Assembly: GCA_947476695.1 (NCBI GenBank)
Contig: CANJRD010000010.1
Location: forward strand, 1 to 64,000
DNA: 64,000 nt
Source: Rhodospirillaceae bacterium
GTDB taxonomy: Bacteria > Pseudomonadota > Alphaproteobacteria > Rhodospirillales > Rhodospirillaceae
Direction: 5' to 3'
Each line of letters begins with the position of its first letter. Position 1 is the stretch's first letter. The position numbers were made by a program, and so were the translations under genes. This document shows positions 33,280 through 42,126 of the stretch, piece by piece. The notes under the pieces were generated by a model. That model did not search any database, was not told the origin of the DNA, and worked only from the letters and a program-made list of their open reading frames with translations.

Positions 33280-33354
33280 TGGTGAGTCGGGATGGGATCG
33301 AACCATCGACCATCGCATTAAAAGTGCGATGCTCTACCACTGAGCTACCGACCC
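33280..33354 (-). tRNA. tRNA-Lys (TTT)
   Basis: Minus-strand cloverleaf. The acceptor GGGTCGG pairs with CCGACTC (one G-U), the D arm is GCTCAGTGGTAGAGC, the anticodon loop CTTTTAA carries TTT, the T arm is GGTTCGATCC, and a genome-encoded CCA occupies 33282-33280. Length is 75 nt including CCA. Confidence 0.97.
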
Positions 33355-33474
33355 GCCACGCAGGAAACCAGGGGGATATGTGCCGCTGGTTTGAAGCGGC
33401 GCCAACCTAGGGAGGCTCCGCCGAAGGGTCAAGCGGATTGCGCCGCTTATCCCCACGTTGATTTCAGCAAAACG

Positions 33475-34275
33475 TTAGTTGGGCTTCGCAGCCTTCGCCG
33501 CCGGCTTTGCCGACGCCTGAGCCTGCGGCTTCTCGGTCTTCGCCGCATCGGCCGCGACCTGCACGCGAAGCATATGATCGGGATAAGGAACGGACCCGTT
33601 GCGGTTCGGATCGCCCTTGTGAATCTGATCGACGAATTCCATGCCTTCGACCACTTCGCCGAAGTAGGTGTACTGGCCGTTCAGGTGCGGCGAGTCAGCC
33701 AGCACGATGAAGAACTGAGCATCGGCGGAATTGATATTGGACGCACGCGCCATCGATACGGCGCCACGCGTGTGGCGGCCGCCGTTGAATTCCGCCGGCT
33801 GGTTCTGGCCCGAACCACCCGAACCATCGCCCTTCGGATCGCCGGTCTGCGCCATGAATCCATCGATCACGCGATGGAAGATCAGGCCGTCGTAGAAGCC
33901 CTGACGGACGAGTTCCTTGAAGCGCGCGACCGTTTTCGGCGCGAGTTCAGGATGCAGCTTGATCACCACGCGCCCATACTCGAGATCGACATAAATCGTG
34001 TCTTCCGGGTTGGGCTTTTCCTTGGACCGGGGGGCAGCGGCAGTTGGCGCCTGCTGAACCGGCGCCTGATAGGGCTGGATCCCTTGCGTGCTGTTCGAGA
34101 TCGTGCCCGACGGCGTCGCGGCCGGGGGCGGGATGACGGGTCGCTGAGGCCCCAGGGGGGTATCGTCCTGTTTGCGGCCGGGGCGTTGAGCGAAGGCCGG
34201 CGTCTCGAATGCGCAGGTCAGCGCGAAAACGCCGGCCATCAGGAAGAGGCTCACGCGCGCGAGGGGCTGGCTCAT
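33475..34275 (-). CDS. Exported cyclophilin-type peptidyl-prolyl isomerase
   Basis: 266 aa from MSQPLARV; AGGAA precedes the ATG. Signal peptide (SLFLMAGVFALTCAF), a Pro/Gln-rich linker to ~85, then the cyclophilin domain with catalytic Arg in FHRVIDGFMAQTGD, FFIVLADSPHLNGQYTYFG and a short Ala/Lys-rich tail. It isomerises prolyl bonds in the periplasm. The gyrA-coaD-ppi order is typical of alphaproteobacteria. Confidence 0.92.
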   Translation of the reverse strand: MSQPLARVSLFLMAGVFALTCAFETPAFAQRPGRKQDDTPLGPQRPVIPPPAATPSGTISNSTQGIQPYQAPVQQAPTAAAPRSKEKPNPEDTIYVDLEYGRVVIKLHPELAPKTVARFKELVRQGFYDGLIFHRVIDGFMAQTGDPKGDGSGGSGQNQPAEFNGGRHTRGAVSMARASNINSADAQFFIVLADSPHLNGQYTYFGEVVEGMEFVDQIHKGDPNRNGSVPYPDHMLRVQVAADAAKTEKPQAQASAKPAAKAAKPN

Positions 34276-34376
34276 CGGATTTCCTATCGGAAGGATCATG
34301 CGGGGCTTTTTAGCTTTCCCGCCGCTTGGACGCAACGTAAGCGCCTGCCCGCTAAGCGCGAACGGGCGCCCAGGGC

Positions 34377-34904
34377 CTAATTCTTCTTGAAACGGGCGCG
34401 GATGGCCTTATCGACCCCGGCAGGGATGAAACTGGAGACATCGCCGCCTAAAAGCGCGATTTCCTTCACGAAACGCGAAGAAATGAACTGGTTCCGTTCC
34501 GAAGCCATCAGGAACATGGTCTCAACCTGGGAATTCAGGCGCGCGTTCATACCCGCCATCTGGAATTCGTACTCGAAGTCCGATATGGCCCGCAGCCCGC
34601 GCACGATCATGGTCGCGCCCAGGCTTTTCACGAAATCCATCAGCAATGTCTCGAAGGGGATGATTTCCACTGGTACCGGCAGCGACAGCTTCGCCACCTC
34701 GCGCGCGCACATATCGACGCGCTGCTTGAGGGTGAATAAAGGCCCCTTGCCTGCGTTCACCGCGACGCCGATCACCAGTTTGTCGACGACCTTCACGGCA
34801 CGACTGATGATGTCGATGTGGCCGTTGGTGATAGGATCGAACGTGCCGGGATAGACGGCCACGCGATAACGTCCGCTTTTCGGCGCCGCTGCCTTCTTCG
34901 CCAT
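34377..34904 (-). CDS. coaD: Phosphopantetheine adenylyltransferase
   Basis: 175 aa. Catalyses the penultimate step of coenzyme A synthesis. N-terminal GTFDPITNGHIDII holds the TxGH nucleotidyltransferase motif, MIVRGLRAISDFEYE is the phosphopantetheine site, and SSRFVKEIALLGGDV closes the active site. The lysine-rich first ten residues are a short extension. Downstream of gyrA by 52 bp. Confidence 0.95.
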   Translation of the reverse strand: MAKKAAAPKSGRYRVAVYPGTFDPITNGHIDIISRAVKVVDKLVIGVAVNAGKGPLFTLKQRVDMCAREVAKLSLPVPVEIIPFETLLMDFVKSLGATMIVRGLRAISDFEYEFQMAGMNARLNSQVETMFLMASERNQFISSRFVKEIALLGGDVSSFIPAGVDKAIRARFKKN

Positions 34905-34956
34905 CTTGGCCCCCCTTTTCCGTCGCTCGCGTTATCGCCGCGCGCGCCGACGAACG

Positions 34957-37752
34957 CTAGTCCCCAGATGCCTGCTCGGCGCCTTCGCCGCTCTCCTCGT
35001 CGAGCGAGAGGTGCGCGACCGAGGTCACGGACTCTTCCTCACCCGTCGAGAACAAGGTCACACCCTGCGTGGCGCGCCCCGCGATCCGCACGCCGCCGAT
35101 CGGAATGCGGATCAGGCGGCCTTGATCGGTGATCATCATGACCTGATCGTTGTCCGCGACCGGGAATGCCGCCGCCACATGGCCGTTACGCTTGTTGGTG
35201 GTGATCGAAACGATTCCCTGCCCGCCGCGGCCGGTGATGCGATACTCGTAAGCCGAGGTCCGCTTACCGAAGCCCTTGTCGGTCACGGTCAGGATGAACT
35301 CTTCCATCGCGGCGAAGTGCTTGAACTCCTCGTCGGTCAGCACCTTGGTGGTGGTGATCGACGCACATTCTTCGCCGCTGCCGGCCTCATCCGCCTCATC
35401 GCCGCCACGCAACTTGCGGGCCGCCTTCAGGAAGGCGTCGCGGGTCTCGGTGTCGAAATCCACATGCTTGAGGATCGACATCGACAGCACCTGATCGCCG
35501 TCGGCGAGCTTGATGCCGCGCACGCCCACGGATGAACGGCCGGCGAACACGCGCACGTCATCGATCGGGAAGCGGATGCACTTGCCATCGCGGGTCGACA
35601 GCAGAATGTCATTGGCGTCGCTACACGGCGCCACGCCGACGAGACGGTCGCCGTCGTCGAGCTTCATGGCGATCTTGCCGTTGCGCATGACGTTGGTGAA
35701 ATCCGACAGGTCGTTGCGGCGGACGTTGCCTGAAGCGGTCGCGAACATAACGTTCAACTGGCCCCAGGTGCTTTCGTCTTCCGGCAGCGGCATGACGGTC
35801 GAGATGGTCTCGCCGTCCTTGAGCGGCAGCAGATTTATCATCGCCTTGCCACGCGACTGCGGGTTCCCAAGCGGCAGCTTGTAGACCTTGAGCATGTAGA
35901 CCATGCCCGTGGTTGAGAAGAACAGCACAGGCGTGTGGGTATTCACCACATAGAGCGCGGTGACGAAATCCTCGTCCTTCGTCGCCATGCCGGCGCGGCC
36001 TTTGCCGCCGCGGCGCTGGGCGCGATAGGTCGAAAGCGGAACGCGCTTGATGTAACCGGCGTTGGTGACCGTTACGACCATGTCTTCGCGCTGGATCAGG
36101 TCCTCGATGTCGGTCTCGAACTCCAGTTCCTCGATCGACGTTCTGCGCGGCGTCGCATACTCCAGCTTCATCTCGACGAGTTCGTCGCGCATGATCTGAT
36201 AGAGGCGCGTCCTGCTGCGCAGGATCTCGAGGTAGTTCGTGATCTCACCGCCGATCTCGCGCAGCTCGGCGTGAATCTTGTCGCGCTCAAGGCCGGTGAG
36301 ACGATGCAGACGCAGGTCCAGGATCGCCTTTGCCTGCGCTTCCGACAGACGGTAGGCGCCGTTGACGACCTTGCGATCCGGTTCGTCGATCAGCATCACA
36401 AGCGGCTCGACATCGGCCGCCGGCCAGTCGCGCGCCATCAATTGCTCGCGCGCCGTGTTCGGATCCGGCGCGGCGCGGATCAGCCTGATGACTTCATCCA
36501 GGTTGGCCACGGCGATGGCCAAGCCCACCAACGTGTGGGCCCGGTTGCGCGCCTGGTCGAGCAGATAGACCGTGCGGCGGCGGATCACTTCTTCGCGGAA
36601 CGTGATGAACGCCTGCAGGATCTGCTTCAGCGTCATCAGCTGCGGGCGACCACCGTTGATGGCCAGCATGTTGACGCCGAACGACGTCTGCAACGGCGTG
36701 AACTTGTAGAGCTGGTTCAGCACGACTTCCGCCATGGCGTCGCGCTTGATTTCGATAACGACGCGCACGCCGTGACGATCGGACTCGTCGCGCAGCTCGG
36801 AGATGCCCTCGATGCGCTTGTCGCGCACCAACTCGGCGAGCTTTTCGATCATCGACGCCTTGTTCACCTGATAGGGAACTTCGGTGATGATGATCGCTTC
36901 GCGATCCTTGCCCATTTGTTCGATGTTGGTGCGTCCGCGCATCACCACCGAACCGCGCCCGGTCATCATCGCGGCGCGGCTACCGGACTGGCCGAGGATG
37001 ATGCCGCCGGTCGGGAAGTCCGGCCCCGGTACGATCTCCATCAGCTTTTCATCGGTTGTCGACGGATCGTCGATGAGCGCACAACAGGCGTCGATCACTT
37101 CGCCCAGATTGTGCGGCGGGATGTTCGTGGCCATGCCGACGGCGATGCCGCCAGCGCCGTTGACCAGCAAATTCGGGAACCGCGCAGGGAGAATCTTAGG
37201 TTCCGAGACGCTTTCGTCGTAATTGGCCTGGAAGTCGACAGTCTCTTTGTCGATGTCGTCGAGAAGGCTGTGCGCCGGTTTCGCGAGGCGGGCTTCGGTG
37301 TAACGCATGGCCGCCGCAGGGTCGCCGTCCATGGAACCGAAGTTCCCCTGCCCGTCGATGAGCGGCAGACGCATGGAGAAGTCCTGCGCCATACGCACCA
37401 TTGCGTCGTAAATCGCGCTGTCGCCGTGCGGGTGATATTTACCCATCACGTCACCGACGATGCGCGCCGACTTGCGGAACGGTTTGTTGAACTCGAAGCC
37501 GTTCTCTTTCATCGAATACAGAATGCGGCGATGCACCGGCTTCAGGCCGTCGCGCACGTCCGGCAGCGCACGACTCACAATCACGCTCATCGCGTAATCG
37601 AGATAGCTCTTGCGCATCTCGTCTTCGATTGTGACCGGCGCGATGTCGAAGCCGCCGCCCGGACTGCCGGGAGGCGGCTTTTTGGGCGGAACGGGGGGCT
37701 TGCCGCCTGCGTCAGCGGCGTCCGGCGTCACATCGGTGGAAGGCTCACTCAA
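34957..37752 (-). CDS. gyrA: DNA gyrase subunit A
   Basis: 931 aa. Catalytic Tyr151 in [10 protein letters not shown]. The quinolone region reads [14 protein letters not shown] with Ser112 and Asp116 (E. coli Ser83 and Asp87), the drug-sensitive residues. The GyrA box QRRGGKGR and six beta-pinwheel blades follow. The N-terminus has a Pro/Gly-rich extension of ~30 residues. With GyrB it introduces negative supercoils. Confidence 0.97.
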   Translation of the reverse strand: MSEPSTDVTPDAADAGGKPPVPPKKPPPGSPGGGFDIAPVTIEDEMRKSYLDYAMSVIVSRALPDVRDGLKPVHRRILYSMKENGFEFNKPFRKSARIVGDVMGKYHPHGDSAIYDAMVRMAQDFSMRLPLIDGQGNFGSMDGDPAAAMRYTEARLAKPAHSLLDDIDKETVDFQANYDESVSEPKILPARFPNLLVNGAGGIAVGMATNIPPHNLGEVIDACCALIDDPSTTDEKLMEIVPGPDFPTGGIILGQSGSRAAMMTGRGSVVMRGRTNIEQMGKDREAIIITEVPYQVNKASMIEKLAELVRDKRIEGISELRDESDRHGVRVVIEIKRDAMAEVVLNQLYKFTPLQTSFGVNMLAINGGRPQLMTLKQILQAFITFREEVIRRRTVYLLDQARNRAHTLVGLAIAVANLDEVIRLIRAAPDPNTAREQLMARDWPAADVEPLVMLIDEPDRKVVNGAYRLSEAQAKAILDLRLHRLTGLERDKIHAELREIGGEITNYLEILRSRTRLYQIMRDELVEMKLEYATPRRTSIEELEFETDIEDLIQREDMVVTVTNAGYIKRVPLSTYRAQRRGGKGRAGMATKDEDFVTALYVVNTHTPVLFFSTTGMVYMLKVYKLPLGNPQSRGKAMINLLPLKDGETISTVMPLPEDESTWGQLNVMFATASGNVRRNDLSDFTNVMRNGKIAMKLDDGDRLVGVAPCSDANDILLSTRDGKCIRFPIDDVRVFAGRSSVGVRGIKLADGDQVLSMSILKHVDFDTETRDAFLKAARKLRGGDEADEAGSGEECASITTTKVLTDEEFKHFAAMEEFILTVTDKGFGKRTSAYEYRITGRGGQGIVSITTNKRNGHVAAAFPVADNDQVMMITDQGRLIRIPIGGVRIAGRATQGVTLFSTGEEESVTSVAHLSLDEESGEGAEQASGD

Positions 37753-38178
37753 CGCTCAACACTCGCACAAAAAGAACCCTGCTCCGCCTGGATTTGTTGC
37801 AGTGCACCAAGCAGCACAGAGGGGTCGTCAGCTTTCTGAGGAGACCCAAAATGGAGCAAAATTCCCGCTCCGGACATACGCAAAATCTAGCAGATCGAGC
37901 GCCCAATAACAAATCGATGACAGGCCGCCTCAGCCCCACCCATGGGCCTGCGCGGGATGTCTTTATTAGATCGATTTTATGCCTGTAAAACGGGCATTTA
38001 TGAAACATTCCAGGATTAGCGCCGCGCGCGGAAAATTCGATTGAATTTTCGCCCCGGCGCGCGAACCACCCCACCACAAGATTTTGGGGAGAATCGGAGG
38101 TGGTCCAGGCCGCAGTCGGTCCCAGCCAACAGCCCCAATGCCCCTCACTTTAACGACCGGATTCACTGCAGCGCAACA
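37753..38178. other. 426-bp gap between gyrA and the nitronate monooxygenase gene
   Basis: No credible ORF. It is less GC-rich than its flanks, so it should contain the gyrA promoter on the minus strand. A perfect 8-bp inverted repeat, GAAAATTC-gatt-GAATTTTC (38031-38050), lies inside CG-repeat flanks. A second short hairpin (ATGCC/GGCAT) occurs at about 37979-37997. Confidence 0.5.
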
Positions 38179-39231
38179 TCACCGGGCCGCCAGCAGCTCC
38201 GCGATCAGAACGGTGGTCAGCTTCCCTGCCGGCATCTGGCGGCTGCGGGAGACGCCCTGGCCGGCCCACAGTGACAGCCAACGGGCATCCCCGGCCTTGG
38301 TCGCAGCGTTGCGCAGAGGCCGCGTGAGGTCGTTCTGAAGCGGGAATGGCAAGATGATCTCAGGCCGCGGATCCAGGCGCCGCATGATTTCCGTCACGAT
38401 CCCCCGGGCATGGCGGCCCGAGTAAGCGCGGGTTACACGCGTTTCGTCGCTGCGCGCGGCCATCAGGGCATCTTTATGCGTCGGCGCGGCGCTGCTCTCC
38501 GGGCACGGCAGATAGGCTGTCCCCAACTGGCCCGCCACGGCCCCGCGCTTGATCAGGTCCGCGACGTCCGCGCCGGTCATCAGACCACCCGCAGCGATCA
38601 CCGGCAGGTCCGTGACTTGCACGATCGCGGACACAAGCTCGCGCACCGGCATCATGGAGTCCTCGAAGCGGCCGATGAATGTGCCGCGATGCGCACCGGC
38701 CTCACCGCCTTGCGCGGCAATGGCGTTCACACCAGCCTCATTGAGTGCTTTAGCCTCGGCGACATTCGTCGCTGTGCCGATGACAAAACTGCCCGAAGCC
38801 TGCACCCGCGCAATATCTGCGCGCTCCGGAATCCCGAAGGCAAAGCTGAACACTGCGGGCTTCGCAGCGACGACAGCGTCGATCTTCCCCTTCAACGGAC
38901 TCTTTCCGAGCGGCGGCAATGATGGCGGTGGCAGATCGAGTTCGGCGTGGATCTCGGCGAGCAGCGCCAGCATCGGCGCCGGATCGATCGTGTTCTCCGT
39001 CGCATAACCGCCCGCGAAGACGTTGATGCCGAAGGACGCGCGCGTCAGTTCGCGAATGCGCGCGGCGGCGTCGGTGATTTGCTGGGGCGTGAAATACGGC
39101 GCGCCGAGCGATCCAAGACCGCCGGCGTTGGATACCGCCGCCACCAACTCAGGCGGCGTGAAGCCGCCCATGGGAGCCTGGATGATGGGATGGGCGATCC
39201 CGATCCGTGCACAGAATTGTTCCGGTGTCAT
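38179..39231 (-). CDS. Nitronate monooxygenase-like FMN enzyme
   Basis: 350 aa from MTPEQFCARIG. TIM barrel with APMGGFTPPELVAAVSNAGGLGSLG at the N-terminus (split as APMGGF..NAGGLGSLG), an AAQGGEAGAHRG loop containing the class I catalytic His, AAGGLMTGADV, and GTAYLPCPES. It oxidises nitronates with FMN. The open frame runs 46 codons further, across the dispersed repeat, but conservation starts here. Confidence 0.87.
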   Translation of the reverse strand: MTPEQFCARIGIAHPIIQAPMGGFTPPELVAAVSNAGGLGSLGAPYFTPQQITDAAARIRELTRASFGINVFAGGYATENTIDPAPMLALLAEIHAELDLPPPSLPPLGKSPLKGKIDAVVAAKPAVFSFAFGIPERADIARVQASGSFVIGTATNVAEAKALNEAGVNAIAAQGGEAGAHRGTFIGRFEDSMMPVRELVSAIVQVTDLPVIAAGGLMTGADVADLIKRGAVAGQLGTAYLPCPESSAAPTHKDALMAARSDETRVTRAYSGRHARGIVTEIMRRLDPRPEIILPFPLQNDLTRPLRNAATKAGDARWLSLWAGQGVSRSRQMPAGKLTTVLIAELLAAR

Positions 39232-39309
39232 GGCGGCCTCCGGTTTGTTTTTGGCACGAAGACCGTCTTCTCGGGCGATCTCGAAGCCGACGAATCGCAG
39301 ACGCCGGCA

Positions 39310-39334
39310 CCTGTTCTGGCAGGAAAATAACAGG
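39310..39334 (-). repeat. 25-bp dispersed palindromic repeat, copy 2
   Basis: CCTGTT ... AACAGG with 13 bp between, minus orientation relative to copy 1. It is in the leader of the nitronate monooxygenase gene, about 80 bp before its ATG. The rest of the 39232-39553 interval shows no gene. Confidence 0.65.
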
Positions 39335-39553
39335 CTAAAAATGCGCCGCCGCGAGGCGTAGCCGGACAATTAAAATGGCGCGCAATGGACGTCATGGCCC
39401 CGCAAGGCTACGCCCACGCGCGGGCGTCCCGGTAGTTTTGATTGATGCCCAACACCAATGGCTGCCATGCAGCGGGCGAATGGCCGGAGACGGCCTTTCC
39501 GGCTTTGGGCGCGCGTCCTAGAATGCCCGGCAATCCTGTGGAGGACCCTGTCG

Positions 39554-40159
39554 ATGTTGCGTGCGATTCTTGCGCTGCCGCTCTTGCTGATCGGGCTCGT
39601 GATGGGCGCCTCCGCCCAAGCCGCTTCGGCGCCTGCACAGTACCGCGAACTCATCGAAGGCAAGACGACCGCGAAGGTGATGGTGGTGGAGTACGCCTCC
39701 CTCACCTGCCCGCACTGCGCTCACTTCTATGTCGAGAACTTTCCGGAGCTGAAGAAGAACTACATCGACACGGGCAAGATCAAATTTGTGTTCCGCGATC
39801 TGCCGACCCCGCCGCAGAACCTGGCGATGGCGGCCGCCGCGCTGGCGCGCTGTGTGCCGAACAACAAAGGGCTGACCTTCATCGGCGCGCTCTACAAGAA
39901 CCAACAGGAATGGATGAAAAATCCCGAAGAGGAACTGCGCAAGTACGCGGGCCTGTCGGGTTTGGACAAAGACGGTTTCGATGCCTGTCTGACGAACCAG
40001 GACGTCATCGGCGAACTGAACCGCGTCGCGCAGACGGGGCTGTCCCTCTACAAGGTCCAGCGCACACCATCATTCGTGGTGAATGACGAACTCGTGGAGT
40101 TCGAGAACTATCAAGCCCTCGCCACCGCGATCGATAAAGCGCTGGCGAAGGCTAAATAG
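39554..40159 (+). CDS. Periplasmic DsbA-family thiol oxidoreductase
   Basis: 201 aa from ATG 39554, with GAGG upstream. Signal peptide (LPLLLIGLVMGASAQA), then a DsbA-like fold with CPHC in SLTCPHCAHFYVENF and a cis-Pro at RTPSFVVND. Family with single-domain thiol:disulfide exchange, e.g. Rhodospirillales DsbA-like proteins. Oxidase or reductase direction not decidable. Convergent with ssb, 10 bp apart. Confidence 0.87.
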   Translation: MLRAILALPLLLIGLVMGASAQAASAPAQYRELIEGKTTAKVMVVEYASLTCPHCAHFYVENFPELKKNYIDTGKIKFVFRDLPTPPQNLAMAAAALARCVPNNKGLTFIGALYKNQQEWMKNPEEELRKYAGLSGLDKDGFDACLTNQDVIGELNRVAQTGLSLYKVQRTPSFVVNDELVEFENYQALATAIDKALAKAK

Positions 40160-40169
40160 CGAACCCGCC

Positions 40170-40673
40170 CTAGAACGGGATATCGTCGTCGAGATCGTTC
40201 TTCGGCGCGCCGCGACCCGCGCCGGAACGCCCACCGCCACGCGGAGCGTCATCGCCGGAATCCCAGCCGCCGCCGGACGGGCCGTCATCGCTCATCCCGC
40301 CGCCGCCGCCGCCGCCGCCACCGCCCTTGCCGTCGAGCATCGTGAGCTCGCCGCCAAAGCCCTGCAGGACGACTTCGGTGGAATACTTTTCCTGGCCGCT
40401 CTGGTCGGTCCACTTACGGGTTTGCAAGCTGCCCGACACGTAAACCTTCGAGCCCTTCTTGAGGTACTTTTCGGCGATGTCGGCGAGGCTGCCGAAGATC
40501 ACCACACGGTGCCATTCGGTCTTTTCCTTGCGCTCGCCCGAGGCCTTATCGCGCCAGCTTTCCGACGTCGCGAGCGACAGGTTCGCAACCTTATTGCCGT
40601 TCTGCATCGTGCGGATTTCCGGGTCTTTGCCCAGGTTGCCGATCAGGATGACTTTGTTGACGCTACCCGCCAT
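40170..40673 (-). CDS. ssb: Single-stranded DNA-binding protein
   Basis: 167 aa. OB fold in residues 1-110 ([36 protein letters not shown]), then a Gly-rich linker with ten consecutive Gly near 118-127, and the acidic tip DDDIPF that recruits partner proteins. Close to uvrA, as in many proteobacteria. Confidence 0.96.
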   Translation of the reverse strand: MAGSVNKVILIGNLGKDPEIRTMQNGNKVANLSLATSESWRDKASGERKEKTEWHRVVIFGSLADIAEKYLKKGSKVYVSGSLQTRKWTDQSGQEKYSTEVVLQGFGGELTMLDGKGGGGGGGGGGMSDDGPSGGGWDSGDDAPRGGGRSGAGRGAPKNDLDDDIPF

Positions 40674-40807
40674 GTGAATTCCTCGTGCCGAAAAGTCAGT
40701 GTCGAAAAATGTCGTCGTACCATAACGGCCCCTCTGGGACCGGCATAGGATGATTTAGGTGCCTGCGAAGGCCTGTGGATGAATTACCGATTTAGAACAT
40801 CCATCGT

Positions 40808-41464
40808 TCATTTAGGAGATTTACGCGGTCCGTGGACAACGTGCCATTTCTTTAGCCATTCGTCCGCGTCCTCAATGAGCTCCGCGGAAGACCGTTTGTA
40901 CTGCGCATAATAAATCAACTCGTAGTCAATCTCATCGATCGCAAAAATACGAACTCGCATCTTCACATCGCCTTCCGTCCTCTCGAAATCTTTCCCCGTT
41001 AGCCCACCGTGTTTGATCGGCTTGGCGTTCGAGGGCGCAAGTTTTTCCAGGCGCTGCTCTGGTTTTGGACTGCCCGCCGAAGCGCTCCGGCGCACACGCA
41101 CGATGAATAACGCGTCGTTTTCCGGAAAGGCATAACTGCGCACTTCGCGTGGCCCCTCGGGACTTTCCTCCTGCTGCTGAGAAAAGATTGGCGCTTCCGT
41201 ACCTTCGACGCTGAACCGGTCCTCCGGGTAGGCAAAGTCCTGCTGCACATATAGCGGTTGCGCCTTCACAAATGGTGGCGGCAGCGCTTTGAATTTCGGA
41301 ATTGGCGGCTGCTCCGGCGGCTTGGCCGGATCGATGCCCGAAGGCGGCGACGGTGGCGGTTTCAGCGAAGGCCCCGGCACATCTGCGGCCGGAGCGCTCC
41401 CGCTCCACATCTGAGTCGCCCCTAACATCAATGCCAGCAACAGAACTGAACGCGATGCGCGCAT
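40808..41464 (-). CDS. Exported Pro-rich hypothetical protein
   Basis: 218 aa. Signal peptide (SVLLLALMLGATQMWSGS), a Pro-rich segment at ~30-70 (PSLKPPPSPPSG, PPEQPPIPKF), and a C-terminal globular region (FPENDALFIVRVRR, MRVRIFAIDEIDYELIYY). No domain recognised. It is followed on the minus strand by ssb and preceded by another exported protein gene 25 bp upstream, so possibly an operon. Confidence 0.6.
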   Translation of the reverse strand: MRASRSVLLLALMLGATQMWSGSAPAADVPGPSLKPPPSPPSGIDPAKPPEQPPIPKFKALPPPFVKAQPLYVQQDFAYPEDRFSVEGTEAPIFSQQQEESPEGPREVRSYAFPENDALFIVRVRRSASAGSPKPEQRLEKLAPSNAKPIKHGGLTGKDFERTEGDVKMRVRIFAIDEIDYELIYYAQYKRSSAELIEDADEWLKKWHVVHGPRKSPK

Positions 41465-41489
41465 CGTCGCCTCCCGTCTTCGCTCGATA

Positions 41490-41924
41490 TTAGTGCTTAC
41501 GTGCCTTCTTGGCCTTAGGCGCTTTCTTAGCCGCCTTAGCGTTCGTCGCCTGCTCAGCTTTCGTGGCCTTCTGCATCGCCTTTACGCTCGCTGCGACCTT
41601 CTTCCGCGGCGCTTTGTATCCCGTCATACCTTCGCGCGGTGGAAGCGCGATGCGTTTGCGCGAGATGATCTTGGGACGCGGGAGTTTCACCTCGGCGCTG
41701 TCGCCGGTCGCCTGCGCCGCCATAGCCGGCGAAACGAAAAGGTCGCCGGGGCTTCCGGCCAGAAGACCGATAAGCACGGCGAGCCATAGACCCACCCGTA
41801 GCCTGTTCCGGCAGGGAAATAACAGGCTGATCCGGGCCCGCCCGGGGATCTCGCCGAGCGATGCGCGTTTTTCCCGCACGGCTCGCTTTGCGTGGACGTT
41901 TTCGCATCCTATCTGTGTGCTCAT
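41490..41924 (-). CDS. Exported Lys/Ala-rich protein
   Basis: The frame is 144 codons, but the convincing part is a signal peptide-like stretch ([14 protein letters not shown], then SPAMAA) followed by a very basic Lys/Ala tail ([20 protein letters not shown]). The dispersed repeat lies within the first 45 codons. The real start is then probably the GTG near 41795 (VGLWLAV). The basic tail resembles histone-like or cell-wall-binding tails; function unknown. Confidence 0.5.
   Translation of the reverse strand: MSTQIGCENVHAKRAVREKRASLGEIPGRARISLLFPCRNRLRVGLWLAVLIGLLAGSPGDLFVSPAMAAQATGDSAEVKLPRPKIISRKRIALPPREGMTGYKAPRKKVAASVKAMQKATKAEQATNAKAAKKAPKAKKARKH
41802..41826 (-). repeat. 25-bp dispersed palindromic repeat, copy 3
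   Basis: CCTGTT, 13 bp, AACAGG; inner segment GCAGGGAAAT matches copies 1 and 2. It sits just upstream of the likely GTG start of the Lys/Ala-rich exported protein. Confidence 0.65.
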
Positions 41925-42126
41925 CGCCGCCTCCCAGCCCAGCGTGACCTGGAATCAGCAATTACTGATTATATTCCAATGGATTGACCTTGCGCCACCC
42001 CTAAAAATCCTGCACAAATCGCAGGAACATAATAAGAACATTTATCCCGGTTTCCGGACTGAACACAAGAGGCTTAATGTGCCCCGCTCCCGCGCATCAG
42101 TGACCCGTCTTCCCGCCCGATCCGAA

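Noticed and set aside
35935-37839. Very long plus-strand ORF (~630 codons) opposite gyrA
   Set aside because: Shadow of the GC-rich gyrA frame: composition is R/H/V/D-rich and lacks any domain, while gyrA is unambiguous.
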